From: DAOUEX01 sp034430235
Lineage (GTDB): Bacteria > Chloroflexota > Anaerolineae > UBA2200
Reading direction: 5' to 3'
DNA length: 64,000 nt
NCBI GenBank assembly: GCA_964478075.1
Contig: CAYZGO010000006.1
Coordinates: forward strand, 62,001 to 126,000
A program made the position numbers and the translations under genes. The first letter of the stretch is position 1; each line of letters opens with the position of its first letter. The notes under the pieces were generated by a model. The model searched no databases. It was given only the letters and a program-made list of their open reading frames with translations, and was not told where the DNA came from. Shown piece after piece: positions 1 through 6,368 of this stretch.

Positions 1-348
1 CCATTCCTTTGCAGTCAAACAATTCAGATGGTTTGGCTTGCAGTCACAGGTCTTGGTGTGTTCGATCGGTATCTTGCGCCGATAAAGAGTATCTGATTCC
101 AGGACCATGCAAGGTAGAACTGTCTGGTCCACAGGTGCCCCCCTTCCATAAGACACGCCACGCCAATCCATTCTAACACAACATCAAGCCCACCGCAAAT
201 GTTGGGCGACGTTTCGCCCGTTCCTATAGAACGAGCCAAGCACGGTCTTCTCTCGGCCTTGGGGCGATATGCACCCGTGCCCGCTTCGTAGATGAGTTGC
301 GATCGCTATGCTATGCGTATTGTATCGATGAATGTCTCTCTTCCCAAT
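1..348. other. Left edge, no gene supported
   Basis: I see no recognisable gene here. A 71-codon minus-strand frame (24-239) is open but matches no family I know and has no clear ribosome binding site. A short hairpin with GGGCGA and TCGCCC arms lies near 205-222. The region sits downstream of the cassette genes on the minus strand and could hold a further decayed cassette, but no complete attC-like site is visible. Confidence 0.3.
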
Positions 349-393
349 TATCCTTCTATCACCGCCGCTGTCACCACAGGCTTACGCCTGCTG
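349..393 (-). pseudogene. Copy of the RNase J gene 3' end
   Basis: Read on the minus strand, the last codons give RRKPVVTAAVIEG then a stop. The intact RNase J gene at 2873-4522 ends KRKPVVTVAVIGG. The two DNA stretches match at about 34 of 40 positions and similarity stops abruptly upstream. The copy lies in the same orientation as rnj, so it forms a direct repeat bracketing the cassette array. It may be a target-site duplication, a recombination scar, or the last trace of a second rnj. Confidence 0.5.
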
Positions 394-395
394 TC

Positions 396-584
396 CTACA
401 CTGTTCCCTTGCACCTGCCGTTTACGCCTCTAGGCGTAAAGACTAGAGGTGGCGCAAAGAGAACGACAGTGCAACGGGAAGTTTTGCCAACTGGGCGAGG
501 CAATCTAAGAAGTTTCGTCAGACCATCAACGTCTGTTTCTTCCTTCAGTCTCTCAATGTTTGGTTCTCTATCAAGTATCCCCAC
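396..584 (-). pseudogene. Truncated HEAT-repeat-type small protein
   Basis: The frame starts with GTG and reads MGILDREPNIERLKEE followed by DVDGLTKLLR, the N-terminal pattern of small HEAT-repeat proteins (family knowledge). After about 30 residues the similarity ends and the frame runs through a dispersed hairpin element (421-449) to a stop, so the gene looks cut short by that insertion. It lies 28 bases after the stop of the 613-828 gene, and both begin with the same GTGGGGATACTTGA bases, suggesting a duplicated start. No good ribosome binding site precedes it. Confidence 0.45.
421..449. repeat. Dispersed hairpin element (TTTACGCC family)
   Basis: A perfect palindrome TTTACGCCTCTAGGCGTAAA (421-440) overlaps a second stem, CCTCTAG with CTAGAGG (427-449). 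Two tandem relatives with CCTCTGG and CCAGAGG arms around TCTTTAC occur at 44884-44928 and 44953-44997. Here it interrupts the HEAT-type frame. Confidence 0.55.
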
Positions 585-612
585 TCAATCTAACTCTGGT
601 TTTTTTCTGCAA

Positions 613-828
613 TCAACGAGTGAAAATGACGACACAGCCGCCGCGTTGGGGGTCTGGTTCAACCCTGTAATCACCCAGGAGAGCCTTTGTCCCAACCCAA
701 TCCGGCGCATTCTCCTTGATCAAGAGCGCCGCCATAAGCTCTCTATCGTTTGCAGCATCCACATTCTTTAACCACAAACGCGCCTCTTCCCTTTTCCGTT
801 TTCCAAACAACTTGTCAAGTATCCCCAC
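613..828 (-). CDS. Small cassette protein, unknown function
   Basis: A 71-residue protein starting at GTG, with a strong ribosome binding site (GGAGGTGAAT) just upstream, which supports this start. It is charged (GKRKREEARLWLK near the start) and has no signal peptide or membrane segment. I do not recognise a family. It begins MGILDK, like the neighbouring cassette product at 996-1247 (MGLLDK), so this N-terminal tag recurs in the array. It lies just downstream of an attC-like site (864-947), as expected for the product of an integron cassette. Confidence 0.55.
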   Translation of the reverse strand: MGILDKLFGKRKREEARLWLKNVDAANDRELMAALLIKENAPDWVGTKALLGDYRVEPDPQRGGCVVIFTR

Positions 829-863
829 GTTTATTCACCTCCTGAATTTCATCACGCCCAATT

Positions 864-947
864 GCATATATCGTTTTGCGGATAGAAGAAGTTGCCGAAG
901 GCAATTTGGGGGAAGCGTAGCGAAGCCTTTTATCCGCTGTTATGCGC
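864..947 (-). repeat. attC-like recombination site 1
   Basis: On the minus strand the site runs from GCGCATAAC (R''-like) and GCGGATA (L'') through a variable middle to TATCCGC (L') and a degenerate R' end (GATATATGC). L'' and L' are exact inverted repeats. It aligns with the sites at 1308-1426 and 2431-2486, and its spacing and placement between small genes fit an integron attC site. The R' core is imperfect, so it may be inactive. Confidence 0.6.
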
Positions 948-995
948 AGCGAACGAAGTGAGTGTAGTCGGCGTAGGGACGAAATACGACACAGA

Positions 996-1247
996 TTATT
1001 TACTCTCATATCTCTTCTTGAAGCACTTCTCACAATATATCTTCCCGACGTTTTCAAAAATCGTATCTGCCCTCCCCATTGGTGTACCCATCCCAGTTGG
1101 AGGAGTCGTCCCAATGATTGCAATAAATTCGCCTTCTTCCAATCGATGTTTACAATCACTACACTCATAGTACATCTTTAATTTTATTTTACCTGTATAG
1201 TAAGGTTCTATTCTCAACATCTTTTTTACCTTGTCTAATAGTCCCAT
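996..1247 (-). CDS. Small zinc-ribbon-like cassette protein
   Basis: An 83-residue protein with two cysteine pairs, CSDC near residue 29 and CEKC near residue 72, a likely single zinc-binding site. The start is supported by GGGAG seven bases upstream. The N-terminus MGLLDKVKKML resembles the neighbouring cassette product. I do not recognise a named family. It lies between two attC-like sites in the orientation of the array, with low GC and many AAA and GAA codons compared with the core genes. It is probably a soluble cytoplasmic protein. Confidence 0.6.
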   Translation of the reverse strand: MGLLDKVKKMLRIEPYYTGKIKLKMYYECSDCKHRLEEGEFIAIIGTTPPTGMGTPMGRADTIFENVGKIYCEKCFKKRYESK

Positions 1248-1307
1248 GTTTTTCTCCCTATAATTTAGTCCTCTTAGTCTTCATATTTCTGCGTCCCGAA
1301 GGCGACT

Positions 1308-1426
1308 GCGTATAACGTTTCGGGCTATACGAATGTTGCTCGTTTAATCTTGGCTATATTTCAGCAGAAACGAGCAATTTGAGCGAACGAATGCAATGAC
1401 GTGAGCCGTATAGCCCGTGTTATACG
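1308..1426 (-). repeat. attC-like recombination site 2
   Basis: This is the clearest of the three sites. On the minus strand it reads CGTATAAC, then CGGGCTATACG, a roughly 70-base variable segment that itself contains inverted arms (TTGCTCGTTT and AAACGAGCAA), then CGTATAGCCCG and AACGTTATACGC. The outer 7-mers GTATAAC and GTTATAC and the inner L arms are perfectly complementary, which is the attC architecture. At 119 bases it lies within the normal attC size range. It sits about 80 bases after the stop of the NIF3-like gene. Confidence 0.7.
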
Positions 1427-1505
1427 TCCCGAGCGAGATAAGATCAAAAAACGAGCGAGAGTGTAAGGTGGTTCGAGCGAAGCGAGAAAGTCGCGAAGGG
1501 AAAAT

Positions 1506-2393
1506 TCACATATCCTCCATCACTGGCTTGCCTTCAATAAATTCAGAGGGCAACCCAATTTTCTGAAAGTAGTCAACCATGGTCATGCAAGCAAATTTCT
1601 CGGTAGAATAATGAGTTCCTCCGAGAATGCTGATTTTATGTCTTTCAGCAAAATCATGTGCCTCTTTCGAATGGTCGTTCTTCACCGCTATTCCGGTCAC
1701 AAGAATGTTGACTCCAGCTTCAGCAATTTCTCCCAGGGAGTCAACATCATTCCCTCCGCCAGCCACAAGAGCAACAGTTCCGTCATTAATCTCATCTTCT
1801 CCATATGGATAAAGACTCACTTGATGGCCCACAGCGGCTTCAAATCTTTCTTTTAACTCCTGAACTGTTGCGATGTCTGTTTTTCCGAAAACTCCAGACA
1901 TAGCACCAAAATATGGCGCAAAAGGCTTTTCGGGCTCAATTCCTAAGGCCCTTGCCAAAGAAACAGTCGTTGAATATTCACCAAAATTATCAAGAGGCAC
2001 ATGAAGGCTGTAAATTGAAATTCTTCTTTCCTTGAACTGCTGCAATAAATCCCTGTCCATTTGCTGAAAAACATCGGGAGCTTTCCTAATATCCCAAATT
2101 GATGGGTGGTGAACAAGAAGCATCGCATCCTCAACCCCATCATTTAAAATCCTTTGCATAACTTCATTTGATGGAAAAACTGCAGTGTAAGTTCTCCTTA
2201 TCTCCGTTGCGAAATCGCATACCAAGCCCATTGATCTTTCCTTGAAGTTATCGGAAAGAAAATCAGTAACAGAATCCATATACTGCACCCAATCGTCACT
2301 CATCTCAGGAATGATAAAGTCTTTTTCAAGCTGTTGGTATAATTGGGTTGCTTTCATAGCCTCAACTTGTCCATCTGAATTTGTTTCTCTCAT
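1506..2393 (-). CDS. NIF3-like family protein
   Basis: A 295-residue protein resembling the NIF3/DUF34 family, metal-binding proteins of uncertain biochemical role. Visible family features are LVHHPSIWD near residue 93, SLHVPLDN near 123 and GGTHYSTE near 262, which carry the histidines and acidic residues that bind a dinuclear metal site in relatives. An internal ATG at codon 13 with GAGG upstream could be the true start. Base composition is clearly more AT-rich than the RNase J gene beside it. It is the largest cassette of the array, flanked by attC-like sites on both sides, which suggests acquisition by transfer. Confidence 0.75.
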   Translation of the reverse strand: MRETNSDGQVEAMKATQLYQQLEKDFIIPEMSDDWVQYMDSVTDFLSDNFKERSMGLVCDFATEIRRTYTAVFPSNEVMQRILNDGVEDAMLLVHHPSIWDIRKAPDVFQQMDRDLLQQFKERRISIYSLHVPLDNFGEYSTTVSLARALGIEPEKPFAPYFGAMSGVFGKTDIATVQELKERFEAAVGHQVSLYPYGEDEINDGTVALVAGGGNDVDSLGEIAEAGVNILVTGIAVKNDHSKEAHDFAERHKISILGGTHYSTEKFACMTMVDYFQKIGLPSEFIEGKPVMEDM

Positions 2394-2430
2394 TGCAATT
2401 CAAATAAGTAGAATTTCCCCTGAAGCGATT

Positions 2431-2486
2431 GCGTATAACGTTTAGTAGACGACATTGTGCGGTCTACACGCATAGTTGCGTATAGC
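2431..2486 (-). repeat. attC- or attI-like site 3
   Basis: A short (56 base) site whose minus-strand 3' end TAAACGTTATACGC matches site 2. Inner arms GTAGAC (2445-2450) and GTCTAC (2462-2467) form a 6 bp stem. It lies directly between the recombinase remnant and the first cassette gene, so it could be the attI site or the attC of a lost cassette. Confidence 0.55.
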
Positions 2487-2502
2487 ACGACATCATTTTC
2501 TG

Positions 2503-2685
2503 TCACTCCTCTCCCCACCCACCTCCCTTCAAATGCAGGCTGTCCAGCGGGCTGCGGATGCGCCCTACGTCCCGGCGGCTGACGTGGGTGTAGATGCGTG
2601 TCGTCTCAATGCGCTTGTGCCCCAAGAACTCCTGAATGTAGCGAATGTCAGTGCCGTCTTCCAGCAAATGGGTGGCAGAGCTGTG
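2503..2685 (-). pseudogene. C-terminal remnant of an IntI/Xer-type tyrosine recombinase
   Basis: The minus strand encodes HSSATHLLEDGTDIR, then LGHKRIETTRIYTHV, then RIRSPLDSL and a stop. These are the conserved C-terminal histidines and catalytic tyrosine region of tyrosine recombinases. The RSPLD tail is typical of integron integrases and some XerD-like relatives (family knowledge). Similarity breaks exactly before the first histidine: the preceding residues do not fit the usual LRH motif, so the N-terminal three quarters, including the first catalytic arginine, is missing. The remnant is in the same orientation as the cassettes. Confidence 0.75.
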
Positions 2686-2837
2686 ATTGCTTCTGCATCT
2701 GGTTCAACGAGCAGCTCCAGCGGCCACCGCTGGCCTTCGCCGAGCTGGCAGATTGGCAACATCATGCTAACTCACGTCAAGCACTGCAAGTACCGCTGAA
2801 CTGCACAGCAGACTGTTTCGAAAACACCTCCCGTTGT

Positions 2838-2879
2838 CATTCGCGGTAGTGCACCCCAAGGTGTGTGGGCAACTACCCC
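2838..2879 (+). repeat. Dispersed 42-base repeat
   Basis: This stretch (ATTCGCGGTAGTGCACC onwards) matches 30390-30431 closely, ending in GGGCAACTACCCC in both. It abuts the 3' end of rnj. Its origin is unknown; it may be the edge of a small mobile element. Confidence 0.45.
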
Positions 2880-4522
2880 CCTATCACCGCCACTGTCACG
2901 ACAGGCTTGCGCTTGGTCTCGCGGTAGAGAAACTGGGATAGTGCTCTCTCCACCTGCTCCTCGACCTGATCGGGCGCGGTCCCCGGCTCGACCGATGCTG
3001 CCGACCGGATGACGTCTATCGCCCGCGACAGCAGTTCCTCCGCCTCGGGGGTGAAGATGAAGCCGCGCGTGATGATTCGTGGCTGGCCCACAGGCCGTCC
3101 CGTCTGGCGCTGATAGCGCACGATAGCCGTCACGAAACCGCTCTGCCCCAGCGCATCTCGCTCGCGCAGCACCGTTGGCCCGGTTTCGCCTACCAGAGCC
3201 CCGTCCACGAAGACGTAGCCTCCGGGCTCACGCTTCCCGATCTCCATCCGCCCATTGTCAAAGATCAACGGGTAACCGTTCTCGATCACGGCAATGTTCT
3301 CCTCCGGGATACCCAACTGCCGCGCCAACTTGCCATGCTGCTTGAGGTGGCGCAGTTCGCCGTGAATGGGGACAAAGAAGCGAGGATGGACTATATTAAT
3401 CAGGGTTTTCTGCTCCTCCTGGCTGGCGTGGCCTGAGACGTGCACCTGCGCAACGGGGTCGTAGTAGACGTCCGCGCCTTTTTGGAAGAGGCGGTTGATG
3501 ACGCCGTGGACAACCTCCTCGTTGCCGGGGATAGTGTGCGAGGAGAGCACCACCGTGTCCCCCTCTCGAATGCGCAGTAAATGATGCCGCCCAGTCGCCA
3601 GACGGTTCAGCACCCCCATCGGCTCGCCCTGCGAGCCGGTCGCCACGATGACAACTTGACGGGCTGGCAGGTTCTTGATCTTGTCCTGGCTGAGCAGCAT
3701 GCCCTTGGGAATGACGAGATAGCCCAAATCGCGGGCCATCTTGGTGTTCTCGATCATACTCCTGCCAGCGATGGCGATCTTTCGCTTGTGCCGCGCCGCC
3801 ACATCCACCACCTGCTGGATGCGAGAGATCAGCGAGGCAAAGGTCGCAATAATCAACCGACCTGGTGCCTCGCGCAAAATCTGGTCGAGCGCATCGTTCA
3901 GTACCGCCTCCGAAGGGGTCGTCCCAGGCCGGTCGGCGTTGGTGCTGTCGGACAGGAGCGCCAGCACCCCCCGACTGCTGAATTCGGCCAATCTGGCAAT
4001 ATCGGTAGGCCAGCCATCCACCGGTGTGTGGTCGAATTTGAAATCGCCGCTGTGCACAATCAACCCCGCTGGCGTCGTGATGCCCAGCCCCACCGTGTCC
4101 GGGATGGAATGGCAGACGTGATAAGGTTCGATGGTAAAAGGGCCAATGTTGAGCACATCACCGGGCGCGTAGGTATGCAACGTCGTCCGCTCCAGCATGT
4201 GCGTCCGGCTCAGCTTGACCTCGATCAAGCCCCGGGTCAGCCGCGTGGCATAAACCGGCACGTCGAACTCTTCCAGAAAGTGGGGCAGCGCGCCGATGTG
4301 ATCCTGGTGACCGTGGGTGATGACAATGGCCCGCACGAGATCCTTCTTATCACGCAGATACGTCCAATCGGGGATGATGTAGTCAATCCCCAGCATGTCC
4401 GATTCAGGGAACATCATACCCGCGTCCACGACGAGGACATTGCGGCCGTATTCGATGGTCATCATATTCTTGCCAACTTCCCCCAGGCCGCCCAGGGGCA
4501 TGATTCGCAAACCTGTAGCCAT
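2873..4522 (-). CDS. rnj: Ribonuclease J
   Basis: Metallo-beta-lactamase/beta-CASP ribonuclease that processes and degrades RNA by endo- and 5'-3' exonuclease action in the cytoplasm. The protein is 549 residues, the usual length. The N-terminal pattern MPLGGLGEVGKNM is followed by the metal motif H70-x-H72-x-D74-H75 (THGHQDH), then LLSDSTNA and SGHASQEE segments and the C-terminal RNase J domain ending KRKPVVTVAVIGG. I chose the ATG at 4522 because GAAAGGAGAT lies just upstream and the sequence begins MATGLRIMPLGG. The longer in-frame start at 4618 runs through palindromic repeats. It stands alone, with its 3' end next to the cassette array. Confidence 0.95.
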   Translation of the reverse strand: MATGLRIMPLGGLGEVGKNMMTIEYGRNVLVVDAGMMFPESDMLGIDYIIPDWTYLRDKKDLVRAIVITHGHQDHIGALPHFLEEFDVPVYATRLTRGLIEVKLSRTHMLERTTLHTYAPGDVLNIGPFTIEPYHVCHSIPDTVGLGITTPAGLIVHSGDFKFDHTPVDGWPTDIARLAEFSSRGVLALLSDSTNADRPGTTPSEAVLNDALDQILREAPGRLIIATFASLISRIQQVVDVAARHKRKIAIAGRSMIENTKMARDLGYLVIPKGMLLSQDKIKNLPARQVVIVATGSQGEPMGVLNRLATGRHHLLRIREGDTVVLSSHTIPGNEEVVHGVINRLFQKGADVYYDPVAQVHVSGHASQEEQKTLINIVHPRFFVPIHGELRHLKQHGKLARQLGIPEENIAVIENGYPLIFDNGRMEIGKREPGGYVFVDGALVGETGPTVLRERDALGQSGFVTAIVRYQRQTGRPVGQPRIITRGFIFTPEAEELLSRAIDVIRSAASVEPGTAPDQVEEQVERALSQFLYRETKRKPVVTVAVIGG

Positions 4523-4543
4523 TTTATCTCCTTTCAATAGACG

Positions 4544-4657
4544 CAGACTGTCGTCTGCTTGAAGCTCAAAGACGCTCAAAGGGGACGATAGTCCCCGTCT
4601 CCGGTCAGTGTGCTTCATTAGTTACGTGCCTGGCATACGATGCGGACTGTCGTCCGC
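4544..4657. repeat. Palindromic repeat cluster (GGACGATAGTCC family)
   Basis: Three short hairpins lie upstream of rnj: GCAGAC-TGTC-GTCTGC (4543-4558), GGGGAC-GATA-GTCCCC (4581-4596) and GCGGAC-TGTC-GTCCGC (4642-4657). The loop is always GATA or its complement-like form TGTC, and two copies are preceded by GCTCAAAG. The same unit recurs at 32655-32731 and 44769-44823, so it is a dispersed REP-like family. It lies in the rnj 5' region and may be transcribed. Confidence 0.65.
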
Positions 4658-4872
4658 TTAGAGCTTATCCCACAAACTCACATTGAACCTGATAAAGATA
4701 CGATCTCGCGACCGAGTGGCTCTTGCCCCATCTCAAGTCTACACGAACTGGAGCTCTGCGTCAAGCTTTGTTTTGACAAAGGGCGCATTTGGACATACAA
4801 TAGAGACTGTCCAGGAACTCGCGTACCAGGGCAAGTAAGGAATTGTTTAGAACAAGAAAGGAGAGATTTATC

Positions 4873-5418
4873 ATGGTCGATCGTATCATGCGTATCATCA
4901 AACTGGATTTCTCGGTGTTCAAGGAGATTGAAGCTGACCCCAATGCCACCAGCGAGGCGGCTATCGTCGTGCTGCTGGCCAGCCTGTTATCAGCAATTGG
5001 CACAGGTATTGCCTCGCGCGGCTTCTTCATGCCCTTCATCGGCGGCCTCGTCAGCGGCCTCGTGGGCTGGGTCGTATGGGCAGCCGTGACCCACTTTGTG
5101 GGGAAGGCTCTGTATCAAAGCGGAGGAACGTTCGAAAGCATGCTGCGCGTGCTGGGCTATGCCAGCGCCCCGCGCTTCCTGGGCATCCTTAGCTTCATAC
5201 CTTGTTTTGGCGCCCTGGCTGGGCTGGCAGCCTTGATTCTGTCCCTCGTCGCAGGTGTCATGGCCATCTCCGAAGGGCTGGACGTTGATACGGGCCAGGC
5301 GATCATCGTCGCTGTGATCGGTTGGATAGGGCTGTTCATTGTCAACATGGTTGCCACTACCATCTTCGGTGGAATGGCTCTGGCCGTATCCGGCTTGAGC
5401 AGGCCCCTCTTACGCTGA
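4873..5418 (+). CDS. YIP1 family integral membrane protein
   Basis: A 181-residue membrane protein. It has a short cytoplasmic N-terminus (MVDRIMRIIKLDFSVFKEIE), as in bacterial YIP1-domain proteins, then about five hydrophobic segments including VVLLASLLSAIGTGI, an LVGWVVWAAVTHF segment, SFIPCFGALAGLAALIL and AVIGWIGLFIVNMVATTIF. The family role is not well defined; eukaryotic relatives act in membrane traffic. The ATG at 4873 is preceded by AAGGAGAG, better than the upstream in-frame start. It is monocistronic, followed by a terminator at 5563-5598. Confidence 0.8.
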   Translation: MVDRIMRIIKLDFSVFKEIEADPNATSEAAIVVLLASLLSAIGTGIASRGFFMPFIGGLVSGLVGWVVWAAVTHFVGKALYQSGGTFESMLRVLGYASAPRFLGILSFIPCFGALAGLAALILSLVAGVMAISEGLDVDTGQAIIVAVIGWIGLFIVNMVATTIFGGMALAVSGLSRPLLR

Positions 5419-5562
5419 CGGACGCTTCTGAGAAGGCTGCCTGCTGAATTCATGCTACGCCGTTCAGCATTCCTTGCGATTGCGGCTCTGTGGGTCACGA
5501 GCCTGTATCGCGTAGGCATCTGTGACGGCCTGAGAGACGGCCTCATATTCTGCCGGCACACC

Positions 5563-5598
5563 AACAGATCGGGTACAATCCCGGTCTGTTGCTTTTTT
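5563..5598 (+). terminator. Rho-independent terminator after YIP1 gene
   Basis: AACAGATCGGG and CCCGGTCTGTT form an 11-base stem (one mismatch) with a six-base loop, followed by GCTTTTTT. It lies about 145 bases after the YIP1-family stop codon. Confidence 0.75.
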
Positions 5599-5675
5599 GC
5601 TCGTAGCGTAGCGCGGGGAATGCACGTGAAGCACTTGTAGGCACGGCTATGTGCCAATGAACTCGTCCAGACCAA

Positions 5676-5705
5676 TTGCGGCGATCTCCCTTCCTGTGAT
5701 ATAAT
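5676..5705 (+). promoter_or_regulatory. Probable promoter for the Nudix-mnmG pair
   Basis: TTGCGG and TATAAT are separated by 18 bases, about 30 bases upstream of the Nudix start codon. The -35 is a weak match and the -10 is perfect. Confidence 0.5.
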
Positions 5706-5734
5706 CATCCCGATTCCTAAGGGCGGGGGGCACG

Positions 5735-6346
5735 TTGAATACTGGCGCCAGGGAAGCTGAAATAGCCCAGCTCAGCACACTATACGGCACGCCCAGGCAG
5801 CGGCACTATGCGCTGGATATAAGTCAGACAACGTATGACTTGTGGAGCACAGCCTGGCGTCGCAGGCAATGTGGTGAAGTCGTGCTCTTCATCCACCGCG
5901 GCAACGGCAATTTGATCCTGCATACGAAGGATTTCTACCCCGAAGGCGCGTTTCGGGTGCCCTCCGGAGGGATTCGAGAGAATGAATCCCTGCTGCACGC
6001 GGTCTATCGTGAGGCTTTCGAAGAGACTGGGCTCCAGGTCGTTGTGGAGCGATTCCTGGCCGTTGTGCAGTTCAACTTTCGTTGGCAAGAGCATCTGCTC
6101 TCTCTGCCCTCTTATCTCTTCTTGCTGCGCGAATTGGGAGGGAAGCTGGAGGCGCAGGACACAACTGAGCGCATCGCGGCGTTTGCAGAAATCGCTCCCA
6201 CCGAGCTGGAGTCTGTAGCCCGACGTTTGGAGAACGTGCCTCCGGCCTGGCGAGACTGGGGACTGTTTCGGGCCATTCCACATCGCCTAGCGGCCGAGCT
6301 GCTGCAAGGCAGCGGCCACGAGGACTCTGAACCTTTTGCCCCTTGA
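5735..6346 (+). CDS. Nudix hydrolase
   Basis: A 203-residue Nudix pyrophosphohydrolase. The complete Nudix box is present around residues 80-102: G at the start of GGIRENE, then REAFEETGL, giving the metal-binding REUxEExGU core. The substrate cannot be told from sequence. The start used is TTG at 5735, with a G-rich ribosome binding site (GGGCGGGG) eight bases upstream. The N-terminus has a short GTPRQRHYAL element. It is followed after about 20 bases by mnmG, probably in one transcript from the promoter at 5676. The C-terminus EPFAP is not conserved. Confidence 0.85.
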   Translation: MNTGAREAEIAQLSTLYGTPRQRHYALDISQTTYDLWSTAWRRRQCGEVVLFIHRGNGNLILHTKDFYPEGAFRVPSGGIRENESLLHAVYREAFEETGLQVVVERFLAVVQFNFRWQEHLLSLPSYLFLLRELGGKLEAQDTTERIAAFAEIAPTELESVARRLENVPPAWRDWGLFRAIPHRLAAELLQGSGHEDSEPFAP

Positions 6347-6368
6347 TCGCTATCGAGTGTGATTGCCT

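Noticed and set aside
292..771. Plus-strand frame of 159 codons over the cassette genes
   Set aside because: It overlaps two minus-strand frames, one with a strong ribosome binding site, and resembles no family.
3581..4540. Long plus-strand frame opposite rnj
   Set aside because: It is the complement of a clearly conserved RNase J gene, its translation is arginine-rich and low in family features, and there is no ribosome binding site.
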